This document shows positions 25,526-33,899 of a stretch of 64,000 bases of DNA, in pieces. Each line of letters starts with the position of its first letter. Position 1 is the stretch's first letter. The position numbers and the translations under genes were made by a program. The stretch comes from Flavivirga amylovorans (GTDB lineage: Bacteria; Bacteroidota; Bacteroidia; Flavobacteriales; Flavobacteriaceae). The notes below the pieces were generated by a model. The model did no database searches and had not been told where the DNA came from. It was given only the letters and a program-made list of their open reading frames with translations. Location of the stretch: assembly GCF_030540875.1 (NCBI RefSeq), contig NZ_JAUOEM010000006.1, positions 62,001-126,000 on the forward strand. Direction: 5' to 3'.

Positions 25526-26320
25526 ATGATTGAGAAGTTCAAACGATATACATTAATCTTATTTGTCTTAAGCATATCAAATTATATGATGGGACAACAT
25601 GAAAATTTATATTCTGAAAAATCTTTTATAAGTCAATCAGATACCTTACAATACCGTATCATGTTGCCAAAGGATTTTGATGAATCTAAACAATATCCAG
25701 TCGTGTTATTTCTACATGGTGCAGGCGAACGCGGTAACAATAACAAAGCCCAATTGGTACATGGCAGTAAATTATTTGCTTCTGAAAAGAATAGAGTTGA
25801 TTTCCCTGCCATCGTTATTTTTCCACAATGTCCTAAGAATTCATTTTGGGCAAGTACAAAAGTAGATAGAACTAAGAAACCAATAAAATTTGAATTTCCA
25901 TTGCATGCAAAACCGACAAAACCCATGGAATTGGTCATGCAATTAATGGATAGCATGCTTTCAAAACCATATGTAAATAAGCACCAACTCTATGTTGGCG
26001 GTTTATCTATGGGGGGCATGGGAACTTTTGAAATCATTTACCGAAAACCAGCGTTATTTGCAGCGGCATTTTCTATTTGTGGTGCAGGAAACCCCGAAGC
26101 TACGAAAGCATATGCCAAAACCACGCCGTTATGGATATTCCACGGAGCAAATGATGATGTTGTTAACCCCCAATCATCAGTTGATATGGTAACCGGAATT
26201 TTAAAAAACGGTGGCAAACCAAATTTCACATTATACGCCAAAGACAATCATAATAGCTGGGATTCTGCTTTTGCTGAACCAGAATTATTGTCTTGGCTAT
26301 TTTCTAATATCAAACATTAA
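25526..26320 (+). CDS. Alpha/beta hydrolase, dienelactone hydrolase/carboxylesterase type
   Basis: The 264-residue exported protein (signal peptide ending about YMMGQ) is an alpha/beta hydrolase. The oxyanion region is VLFLHGAGERG, the nucleophile S161 lies in GGLSMGG, the acid is probably in HGANDDVVNP and the histidine in DNHNSWD. Members of this group are often annotated as prolyl oligopeptidase family, phospholipase/carboxylesterase or PHB depolymerase-like. In a polysaccharide locus it most likely removes O-acyl groups such as acetyl from the glycan. It is embedded between the GH144 pair and GH3 with spacings of 10 and 3 bases. The GH144-esterase-GH3 arrangement is a recurring set in Bacteroidota as I recall. 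Confidence 0.78.
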   Translation: MIEKFKRYTLILFVLSISNYMMGQHENLYSEKSFISQSDTLQYRIMLPKDFDESKQYPVVLFLHGAGERGNNNKAQLVHGSKLFASEKNRVDFPAIVIFPQCPKNSFWASTKVDRTKKPIKFEFPLHAKPTKPMELVMQLMDSMLSKPYVNKHQLYVGGLSMGGMGTFEIIYRKPALFAAAFSICGAGNPEATKAYAKTTPLWIFHGANDDVVNPQSSVDMVTGILKNGGKPNFTLYAKDNHNSWDSAFAEPELLSWLFSNIKH

Positions 26321-26323
26321 ATA

Positions 26324-28579
26324 ATGAACAGACTAACCAAACCCTATAGTATTAGTTTTATACTATTGCTTTTATTTTTTAGCTGCAATACAACTAAAAA
26401 AAGTGAGAGTAAAGTTGAAATAGCCACATCTTTTGATGCTAAAGTGGATTCCTTAATGAGCTTAATGACCCTACAAGAAAAAATTGGTCAAACGGTAATG
26501 TATAGTGGTGGTTGGACGGTTACTGGGCCAGTAATAAGCTCACATAACAAAAAATATATAAAAGAAGGGAATGTCGGAGCCATGCTCAATGTGTATTCTG
26601 TAAAAGGCACAAGAGATTTACAAAAAATGGCCATTGAAGAAACCCGATTAGGGATTCCTCTGTTATTTGGTTATGATGTTATTCATGGATTTAAAACCAT
26701 TTTCCCTATAAATTTAGGATTAGCAGCAAGTTGGGATTTAGAAGATATTGAAAAAGGATCCCGTATTGCAGCTGAAGAAGCATCTGCCGTAGGTATTCAT
26801 TGGACGTTTGCCCCTATGGTTGATATAGGAAGAGATCCGCGTTGGGGGCGTATTTCTGAAGGCGCAGGCGAAGATGTCTATTTGGGAAGCGAAATTGCAA
26901 AAGCCTATGTAAAAGGGTTTCAAGGAGACGATTTATCAAAGCACAATACCATTATAGCCTGTGCAAAGCATTTTGTTGGTTATGGCGCCGCTCAAGCTGG
27001 TCGCGATTATCATACTGTAAATATGGGAGAAGACGAACTAAGAAATGTGTATCTGCCTCCATTTAAAGCCACAGTCGATGCTGGTGTTGAAACCTTTATG
27101 ACTGCTTTTAATGAACTTAATGGTGTACCTGCAACAGGTAACAGATTTATCTTTAGAGATGTTCTAAGAGACGAATGGGGCTTTAATGGTTTTGTGGTAA
27201 CAGATTATACAGCTATTAACGAATTGGTACCTCATGGATTTGCTAAAAACGAAAAAGAAGCAACCAAAATAGCCATGGATGCAGGCATTGATATGGATAT
27301 GATGAGTGATGCAAATCGCTTATATCTAGAAGAATTAGTAAATGAAGGTCAAGTAGATGTCGCACTTATTAATGATGCATGTCGAAGAATTTTGTTAACC
27401 AAATACAAATTAGGGTTATTTGAAGACCCTTATAGATATTGCAATGAGCAACGAGAAAAAGAAGTGATTTACAAACCAGAATTTTTAGAAGCAGCACGAA
27501 AGTCTGCAGCCATGTCTTCAGTATTATTAAAAAATGAAGACAAAGCACTTCCGTTAGATAATAACCAAACCATTGCATTAATAGGGCCTTTAGCAAAAGA
27601 TAAAGAGAACATTATTGGTAATTGGGCTGCGGCAGGTGACAGAAAAGATAAAGCCATAAGTGTATATCAAGGTATTAAAGAATATGTAAACGAAACCAAA
27701 ATAACTTATGCTAAAGGTTGTGAGATTGAAGGTGACGATGACAGCGGTTTCCGAGCTGCTATTAAAGCTGCAAAAAACGCAGATAAAATACTCATGGTTC
27801 TTGGGGAAGATTACGATATGAGTGGTGAAGCAGCCAGTAGAACCAATATTAAACTACCAGGACGCCAAACAGACTTAATAAAAGCCATTAGACAAGCAGT
27901 ACCCAATAAAAAAATCACTTTAGTCTTAATGAACGGTCGCCCGTTAGATTTATCTGAAGAAGTAGCACTAACAGATGCTATTTTAGAAACCTGGTACCCT
28001 GGCACTAGTGGCGGATTAGGTATAGCCGACGTTCTTTTTGGCAGCTATAATCCATCAGGGAAATTACCAGTTACTTTTCCAAGAACGCTAGGGCAAGTAC
28101 CTATTTATTATAATATGAAAAATACGGGGCGTCCTATTCCTCCTAATAATCCAAAGGAAGATTATAAGTCTAATTACCTGGACGTTCCCAATACACCTTT
28201 ATTCCCTTTTGGTCATGGTTTAAGCTATACCAATTTCGAATATTCCGATTTTAAATTGTCTGCAAATACCCTAGGGTTTTCAGACACATTAACAGCTTAT
28301 GCTACGATCACTAATACTGGCGATTACGATGGTTATGAAGTGGTACAATTATATGTTCATGATAAAGTTGGTAGTATTACACGACCAGTGAAAGAACTTA
28401 AAGGTTTCAAAAAAGTTTTCCTTAAAAAGGGAGAAAGTCACACAGTGAGTTTTGATTTAACTGTTGAAGATCTAAAATTTTATAATAATGAAATCTTTAC
28501 CGTTGAACCAGGTGAATTTGAAATAGCTATTGAAGGGAGTTCCGATTTTGATTTTGAGCACATCTTTACTCTAGAATAG
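26324..28579 (+). CDS. bglX: GH3 family beta-glucosidase (BglX type), lipoprotein
   Basis: The 751-residue protein has a lipoprotein signal (LLLLFFSCNTT) and the three parts of BglX-type GH3 enzymes: the (beta/alpha)8 domain with KHFVGYGAAQAGRDY and the nucleophile D294 in VVTDYTA, the alpha/beta sandwich with VLGEDYDMSGEAASR, and a C-terminal fibronectin type III-like domain (THE LFPFGHGLSYTNFEY region onward). Such enzymes release glucose from the non-reducing end of beta-linked oligosaccharides in the periplasm. Next to two GH144-type enzymes it could cleave sophoro-oligosaccharides, as shown for a GH3 enzyme from a comparable Bacteroides locus. Linkage specificity is inference. It ends the tightly spaced block; GH2 starts 115 bases later. 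Confidence 0.9.
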   Translation: MNRLTKPYSISFILLLLFFSCNTTKKSESKVEIATSFDAKVDSLMSLMTLQEKIGQTVMYSGGWTVTGPVISSHNKKYIKEGNVGAMLNVYSVKGTRDLQKMAIEETRLGIPLLFGYDVIHGFKTIFPINLGLAASWDLEDIEKGSRIAAEEASAVGIHWTFAPMVDIGRDPRWGRISEGAGEDVYLGSEIAKAYVKGFQGDDLSKHNTIIACAKHFVGYGAAQAGRDYHTVNMGEDELRNVYLPPFKATVDAGVETFMTAFNELNGVPATGNRFIFRDVLRDEWGFNGFVVTDYTAINELVPHGFAKNEKEATKIAMDAGIDMDMMSDANRLYLEELVNEGQVDVALINDACRRILLTKYKLGLFEDPYRYCNEQREKEVIYKPEFLEAARKSAAMSSVLLKNEDKALPLDNNQTIALIGPLAKDKENIIGNWAAAGDRKDKAISVYQGIKEYVNETKITYAKGCEIEGDDDSGFRAAIKAAKNADKILMVLGEDYDMSGEAASRTNIKLPGRQTDLIKAIRQAVPNKKITLVLMNGRPLDLSEEVALTDAILETWYPGTSGGLGIADVLFGSYNPSGKLPVTFPRTLGQVPIYYNMKNTGRPIPPNNPKEDYKSNYLDVPNTPLFPFGHGLSYTNFEYSDFKLSANTLGFSDTLTAYATITNTGDYDGYEVVQLYVHDKVGSITRPVKELKGFKKVFLKKGESHTVSFDLTVEDLKFYNNEIFTVEPGEFEIAIEGSSDFDFEHIFTLE

Positions 28580-28693
28580 TTGGTGTGAGTTCGATACAAT
28601 TAAATTTATTAATCATTTAATTATAAACTAATTGACTTTAATATTAAGAATTTATTTGTCATTCCTGTAAAGGTTAGCTAATTAAAAACAAAA

Positions 28694-31333
28694 ATGATGA
28701 GGTTGCCTATTATTACATTTCAAACGATTTATATTTTTTGTGTTTTAATATGTAGTGTGTTTTCATCTAAAATAGAAGCTCAAAATATCACTATAAACTC
28801 AGGGTGGCAATTTTCTTTAGGCAATAAAACATCAAACAATTGGGAAACCATAAACCTCCCACATACATGGAATAAAGACGATGCTTTTGATGATAAAAAA
28901 GGATATTACAGAGGTATTGGCTGGTATAAAAAACAACTATTCTTCTCTAAAACAAAACGCAATTTAATCCACTATCTTCACTTTAAAGGAGTCAATCAAG
29001 AAACTGATGTTTATGTAAACGGAAATCATGTTGGAAACCACAAAGGAGGCTACACAGCATTCAATTTCAATATTTCTAAATGGATACATTATGATGCTTA
29101 TAATTTAATAGAAGTTAAAGTAAGTAATAGTCATAATAAAAACATTCCTCCATTAGATGCTGATTTTACATTTTACGGAGGCATTTACCGTGATGTAGAA
29201 CTCGTTTCAAAACAGCAACAACATATCTCATTATCAGATTTTGCTTCTGAAGGGTTTTATGTAGATTACTATCATGTTTCAGAGGAAAAAGCAGGTGTTG
29301 AAGTCAAAGTATTGATTGATAACTTTGAACATTCAAGAACATCAAATGTTATACGTTTATCACTCTCTGATGCTGAAAATAACACCCTTCTAACAGAAAA
29401 AAGGAGTTTCAGTGTAAATGCAAATCAAACATCGGTACTAACTATTAAACTCCCTGAGATTAATACTCCTAAACTATGGTCTCCAGAAACTCCTTATTTG
29501 TATAAATTGCACGTATCATTATTAGATAAAAATGGTATTGTTTTAGATGAAAAATGGCAAAATATAGGTTTTCGTTGGGTCAGTGTTGATGCTAATAAAG
29601 GTTTATTTTTAAACGGAAAGCCTTATAAAATAATTGGAGTCAACAGACATCAAGACTACCAAGGCTACGGTAATGCTGTCCCCATACATCTTCAAAAAAA
29701 AGATATCCATTTAATAAAAAACATGGGAGCAAATATTATTCGATTTGCGCATTATCCGCACTCTCAGGATTTACTTAAATTATGTGATGAATTAGGGCTT
29801 TTGGTATGGTCTGAAATTCCAATAGTTAATAAGGTTACTAACAGCAAAGCATTCTACGATAGTTGTTTAACGATGCAAGAAGAACATTTAAAACAATATT
29901 ATAATTATCCATCAGTAGTTATGTTTGGATATATGAATGAGATTTTTTTACGACTGGCTTTCGATAATAAATCAACAACAAAAGAAAAAGAAGATGCCAA
30001 AGTTTACACTTACAAATTAGCAAAACAGTTAGAAGATTTCACTAGAAAGCATGCGCCAAACAGACTTACTGTAATGGCTTTGCATTTCAATGAATTATAC
30101 AACGACACAAAAATAGCAGACCTATCTATGCTGATTGGATGGAATTTATATTTTGGTTGGTATCATGATAAAATTTATGATTTGGGGACGTTTCTTGATG
30201 ATCAGCATAAGCGATTCCCTAATCGATCTATCATGGTTTCTGAATATGGTCCAGGTGCCGATATTCGTATTGCTACTACAATACCAAAAAAATACGATTA
30301 TTCTCAACAATATCAATTGCTACTACATAAAGGCTATTATCAACAAGTAGCTGAGCGTAATTTTGTTGCAGGTATGACTGCATGGAACTTTGCAGATTTT
30401 GGATCAGAATTTCGTGGTGATGCCATTCCGCATGTCAATCAAAAAGGGTTGGTACAATACAATCGAGAACCAAAAGATATTTATTATTGGTATAAAGCGG
30501 TTTTAAATCAACACGAATCTTTCGTTCACATCGCACTAAAGCATCAAAATATGTTGCATTTAGTAAATGAAACATCATACCCTATTTCTATATTTTCTAA
30601 CCAAAAAGCAGGAAAACTATATATAAACGACGTGTTTTTTAAAGACTTAGAGTTTAAAAATGGGCTAGCTACAGCTTTAGTTTCTTTCACAGAAGGGGAG
30701 AATCATATTAAAGTAATAACCAACTCTTCAGAAGACAGCCATACCATTCAGGTAAATTTAATTGGAAATCTAAAAGAAGAAAAAATAGAAAGACTAGGCA
30801 TTAATGTAGGATCACATTTTAATTTTATCGATTCAGAAAATCAAATAACATTTATAGCAGACAGACCTTATTCAAAAAATCTTTTTGGCTATTTAAATGG
30901 CTCCCCTTTTAATTTAAGTAAAGAAAAGCATCAAGGCATTCCTTATGATATAAGAAACACCAATTTAGAACCACTATACCAAACGATGCTTGAAGATTGC
31001 ACAAAATATAAGATAGATATACCTAACGGATATTATAAAATCACACTCTATTTTGTAGAACCACAATTAAAGAATGATGCAGACATTATTTACAACTTAA
31101 AAACATCCAAAAAGGCTATAAACAATAAATCAAAACAACGTATTTTTAATATACTTCTAAACCAGACACTCGTTGAAAGTCACTTTAATATGGCTGAGCA
31201 ATATCCAGAAAAGTATGGTATTGAAAAATCGGCTAAAATAAATATTAAAAATAATGAAGGGGTAACCATTTCCTTAAAACCTATGGAAGGTAAACCGCTT
31301 ATAAGTGGTATTTTAATTGAAAATTTAAATTGA
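28694..31333 (+). CDS. GH2 family glycosidase with C-terminal malectin-like domain
   Basis: The 879-residue exported protein (signal ending about KIEAQ/N) has the GH2 sugar-binding domain (GYYRGIGWYKKQLFF), the immunoglobulin-like middle domain and the TIM barrel with acid/base E416 in MFGYMNEIF and nucleophile E517 in VSEYGPG. GVNRHQDYQGYGNA marks the start of the barrel. From about residue 700 a malectin-like carbohydrate-binding domain follows (FADRPY-like FIADRPYSKNLFG and YYKITLYFVEP). GH2 covers beta-galactosidase, beta-glucuronidase, beta-mannosidase and others; the sequence does not decide among them, but a beta-galactosidase or glucuronidase would fit the uronate and galactose genes nearby. 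A 114-base gap to GH3 may hold an internal promoter. Confidence 0.87.
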   Translation: MMRLPIITFQTIYIFCVLICSVFSSKIEAQNITINSGWQFSLGNKTSNNWETINLPHTWNKDDAFDDKKGYYRGIGWYKKQLFFSKTKRNLIHYLHFKGVNQETDVYVNGNHVGNHKGGYTAFNFNISKWIHYDAYNLIEVKVSNSHNKNIPPLDADFTFYGGIYRDVELVSKQQQHISLSDFASEGFYVDYYHVSEEKAGVEVKVLIDNFEHSRTSNVIRLSLSDAENNTLLTEKRSFSVNANQTSVLTIKLPEINTPKLWSPETPYLYKLHVSLLDKNGIVLDEKWQNIGFRWVSVDANKGLFLNGKPYKIIGVNRHQDYQGYGNAVPIHLQKKDIHLIKNMGANIIRFAHYPHSQDLLKLCDELGLLVWSEIPIVNKVTNSKAFYDSCLTMQEEHLKQYYNYPSVVMFGYMNEIFLRLAFDNKSTTKEKEDAKVYTYKLAKQLEDFTRKHAPNRLTVMALHFNELYNDTKIADLSMLIGWNLYFGWYHDKIYDLGTFLDDQHKRFPNRSIMVSEYGPGADIRIATTIPKKYDYSQQYQLLLHKGYYQQVAERNFVAGMTAWNFADFGSEFRGDAIPHVNQKGLVQYNREPKDIYYWYKAVLNQHESFVHIALKHQNMLHLVNETSYPISIFSNQKAGKLYINDVFFKDLEFKNGLATALVSFTEGENHIKVITNSSEDSHTIQVNLIGNLKEEKIERLGINVGSHFNFIDSENQITFIADRPYSKNLFGYLNGSPFNLSKEKHQGIPYDIRNTNLEPLYQTMLEDCTKYKIDIPNGYYKITLYFVEPQLKNDADIIYNLKTSKKAINNKSKQRIFNILLNQTLVESHFNMAEQYPEKYGIEKSAKINIKNNEGVTISLKPMEGKPLISGILIENLN

Positions 31334-31335
31334 TA

Positions 31336-32220
31336 ATGGCTCATAAACTTTTAATTTTTCTCTTCTGCATAAGTTCTTTTGTGTTTTCACAAAAAAAAGC
31401 GACATATACGTATGCTATAAAAGGTGTTGACACTTTAAAACTAGATGTATATAGCCCTGAAAAAATAAAGGCGAATGACAGCCTTCCTGTTTTACTTTGG
31501 ATGCATGGTGGAGGTTTTGCTGGAGGCACAAGAGACAACCCTCAAGAACAAAGGCTAGTAAAATATGTTACCACTAAAGGGTATATAGGCATATCAATAT
31601 CTTATAGGTTATTATTGAAAAACTCAAAAATGGGTTCTGGCTGCGATTGTCCAAAAGTATTCAAACTGGACATATTCAAACAAGCTGCCATTGACTATTT
31701 AGATGCTACCAAATTTATAATTGATAATACATCAATATTACAAATAAACCCAGAAAAAATATTTGCTGGTGGCAGCAGTGCTGGTGCTGAAGGTATTTTA
31801 AACGCTGTTTATATGAAAGCACATTTTGCAGATGATTTAGAAAAATACAAAAATGTAAAATATGCTGGTGTTATTGCTTTGGCTGGTGCTTTGGTAAATG
31901 CAGAATATATTTCTAAAAATAACGCGTTACCAACTGTTTTGTTTCATGGAACCGATGACCCTTTAGTACCATATGCAAGTGCTCCACATTATTATTGCAC
32001 AGCCGAAAAACCAGGATACCTATTATTAGATGGTTCTGAAACCATTGCTAAGAAATTAGATGATTTGGGAACCTCTTATTATTTCAATAAGGTTATTGGC
32101 GGAGGTCATGAATTATGTATGATTCCTTTTGATCAATTGGACACGATCATGCTGTTTTTTGAAAAAACAGTATTTAATTCTGAAATCATTCAAACGAAAA
32201 AAATAATAACTAAGAATTAA
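31336..32220 (+). CDS. Alpha/beta hydrolase (carboxylesterase)
   Basis: The protein of about 294 residues is exported (signal CISSFVFSQ) and has the esterase/lipase layout: oxyanion motif WMHGGGFAGG, nucleophile S148 in GGSSAGAEG, acid in HGTDDPLVPY and histidine in GGGHELC. It is likely a sugar O-acyl esterase of the same locus. The frame can be started at a TTG (31330) that overlaps the GH2 stop, but the ATG at 31336, three bases after that stop, gives a normal signal peptide and is preferred. The stop codon TAA overlaps the ATG of the next sulfatase gene by one base, so translation is coupled. It is unlike the esterase at 25526-26320, so two different acyl groups or positions may be attacked. 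Confidence 0.8.
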   Translation: MAHKLLIFLFCISSFVFSQKKATYTYAIKGVDTLKLDVYSPEKIKANDSLPVLLWMHGGGFAGGTRDNPQEQRLVKYVTTKGYIGISISYRLLLKNSKMGSGCDCPKVFKLDIFKQAAIDYLDATKFIIDNTSILQINPEKIFAGGSSAGAEGILNAVYMKAHFADDLEKYKNVKYAGVIALAGALVNAEYISKNNALPTVLFHGTDDPLVPYASAPHYYCTAEKPGYLLLDGSETIAKKLDDLGTSYYFNKVIGGGHELCMIPFDQLDTIMLFFEKTVFNSEIIQTKKIITKN

Positions 32221-33887
32221 TGAAAAAACTAATAGTCCTCATTTTAATTGCAAGTATTTTTCAATCCTGTAAGAATGAAAAAAAGGAACCCATTGCAGAA
32301 GTCTCTAAAAAAAGACCTAATATTATTTTCATCATGGCAGATGATCATGCTAGCCAAGCCATCAGTGCATATAAGCATCCTATTAGTCAATTAGCACCCA
32401 CACCAAACATTGATAGGATTGCTACAGAAGGGACTATTTTTAGAAATAATTTTTGCACAAACGCTATCTGCGGCCCCAGTCGTGCTGTTATTTTAACAGG
32501 GAAACATAGCCATATTAATGGCTTTAGAATGAATGGAAACCGTTTTGATGGTAGTCAACAAACCTATCCAAAACTTTTACAAAAGGCAGGATACAAAACA
32601 GCGATGTTTGGAAAATGGCACTTACATGGGGCTCCAGAAGGTTTCGATTATTGGAATATTCTCCAAGATCAAGGTAATTATTACAATCCAGATTTTATAT
32701 CGCTAAACCAACAAATTAAAAACATAGATACTACCAGAATTATTGGCTATGCAACAGACATTGTTACCGAAGATGCCATACAATATTTAGAAAAAATCAA
32801 AGACGATAGCCAACCTTTTATGCTTATGGTTCAACACAAAGCACCGCATAGAAACTGGATGCCCGCTTTACGTCATTTGAATTTATATGACTCCATTCAG
32901 TTTCCAATACCAGATACTTATTTTACAAATCATAAAGGGTCTACTGCCTCAAAAGAACAATATCAAACCATATACAGAGACATGTATGAAGGCCATGATT
33001 TAAAAATGACCAAGAAAAAAGGAAGTCCAGAATTAGCACACAATCCCTGGAAAACAGATTTTGATCGTATGACACCCGAACAAAGGGCAATCTGGGATAA
33101 AGCCTATCAACCAAAAAATGATGCCTTTCACGAAGCAAACTTATCTGGAAAAGACTTGGACATATGGAAGCTTCAAAGATATTTACAAGATTATCTGGCT
33201 ACTATAGCAGCGGTTGACGAAAGTGTTGGTAAAATCCTGGATTATTTGGAAGCCAATCATTTATCTGAAAATACGATTGTGGTTTACACCACAGATCAAG
33301 GGTTTTATCTGGGGGAAAAAGGATGGTTTGATAAACGCTTTATGTATGAAGAATCCCTGGCAATGCCTATGTTAATGAAATATCCAGGCGTTATAAAACC
33401 TGGATCTGAAATTACCGCTCTAACACAAAATCTTGATTTTGCAGAAACTTTTCTTGATTTTGCTCAAATTGAAATCCCAGATGATATGCAGGGAAAATCT
33501 TTAAAACCTTTGCTTGAAAACACGGTTAAAGACACTCATTTTAGAGATGCTATATACTATCATTATTACGACTTTCCTGCTTTCCATATGGTAAAAAAAA
33601 TGTATGGAGTAAGAACAAAACGGTATAAACTAATCCATGTATATGATGACGTTGATGAATGGGAGCTTTATGATTTAAAAACAGACCCCAGTGAGATTCA
33701 TAATTTGATAAATGATGATAATTACAATGATATTGAACAAAACCTCAGAGCAAAATTAAAAGCATTACAAGTTCAATATCATGTCACTAACAAAGAGTTC
33801 GAGCGTGCTAATCCCGAACAAATTAAAAGAAATTATAAAGGTTTTGAACGCTTAAGAGGTCAACCCATGAAAGCTTATGAACACTAA
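32220..33887 (+). CDS. Family S1 formylglycine-dependent sulfatase (CGPSR type), lipoprotein
   Basis: The 555-residue protein has a lipoprotein signal (LIASIFQSC, Cys17). Metal ligands are in FIMADDH (D41, D42), the signature C84-G-P-S-R88 is canonical, and the remaining active-site motifs are GKWHLHGAPEGFD, HKAPHRNWMP and TTDQGFYLGEKGWFDKRFMYEE. The C-terminal DUF4976-like end contains LYDLKTDPSEIHNL. It is co-translated with the preceding esterase through a one-base stop/start overlap, which ties deacylation and desulfation together. It differs from both minus-strand sulfatases and is closer to the one at 9632-11248, judging by the DDHA and the N-x-I-C-x-P-S-R context. It depends on a maturase encoded elsewhere. 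Confidence 0.91.
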   Translation: MKKLIVLILIASIFQSCKNEKKEPIAEVSKKRPNIIFIMADDHASQAISAYKHPISQLAPTPNIDRIATEGTIFRNNFCTNAICGPSRAVILTGKHSHINGFRMNGNRFDGSQQTYPKLLQKAGYKTAMFGKWHLHGAPEGFDYWNILQDQGNYYNPDFISLNQQIKNIDTTRIIGYATDIVTEDAIQYLEKIKDDSQPFMLMVQHKAPHRNWMPALRHLNLYDSIQFPIPDTYFTNHKGSTASKEQYQTIYRDMYEGHDLKMTKKKGSPELAHNPWKTDFDRMTPEQRAIWDKAYQPKNDAFHEANLSGKDLDIWKLQRYLQDYLATIAAVDESVGKILDYLEANHLSENTIVVYTTDQGFYLGEKGWFDKRFMYEESLAMPMLMKYPGVIKPGSEITALTQNLDFAETFLDFAQIEIPDDMQGKSLKPLLENTVKDTHFRDAIYYHYYDFPAFHMVKKMYGVRTKRYKLIHVYDDVDEWELYDLKTDPSEIHNLINDDNYNDIEQNLRAKLKALQVQYHVTNKEFERANPEQIKRNYKGFERLRGQPMKAYEH

Positions 33888-33899
33888 CTATTAAAAAAC

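Noticed and set aside
25633-25956. Minus-strand frame of 107 codons inside the esterase gene
   Set aside because: It is a shadow frame of a clear alpha/beta hydrolase with intact catalytic motifs.
31330-31335. TTG start of the esterase overlapping the GH2 stop
   Set aside because: An ATG six bases later gives a normal signal peptide and needs no rare start codon.
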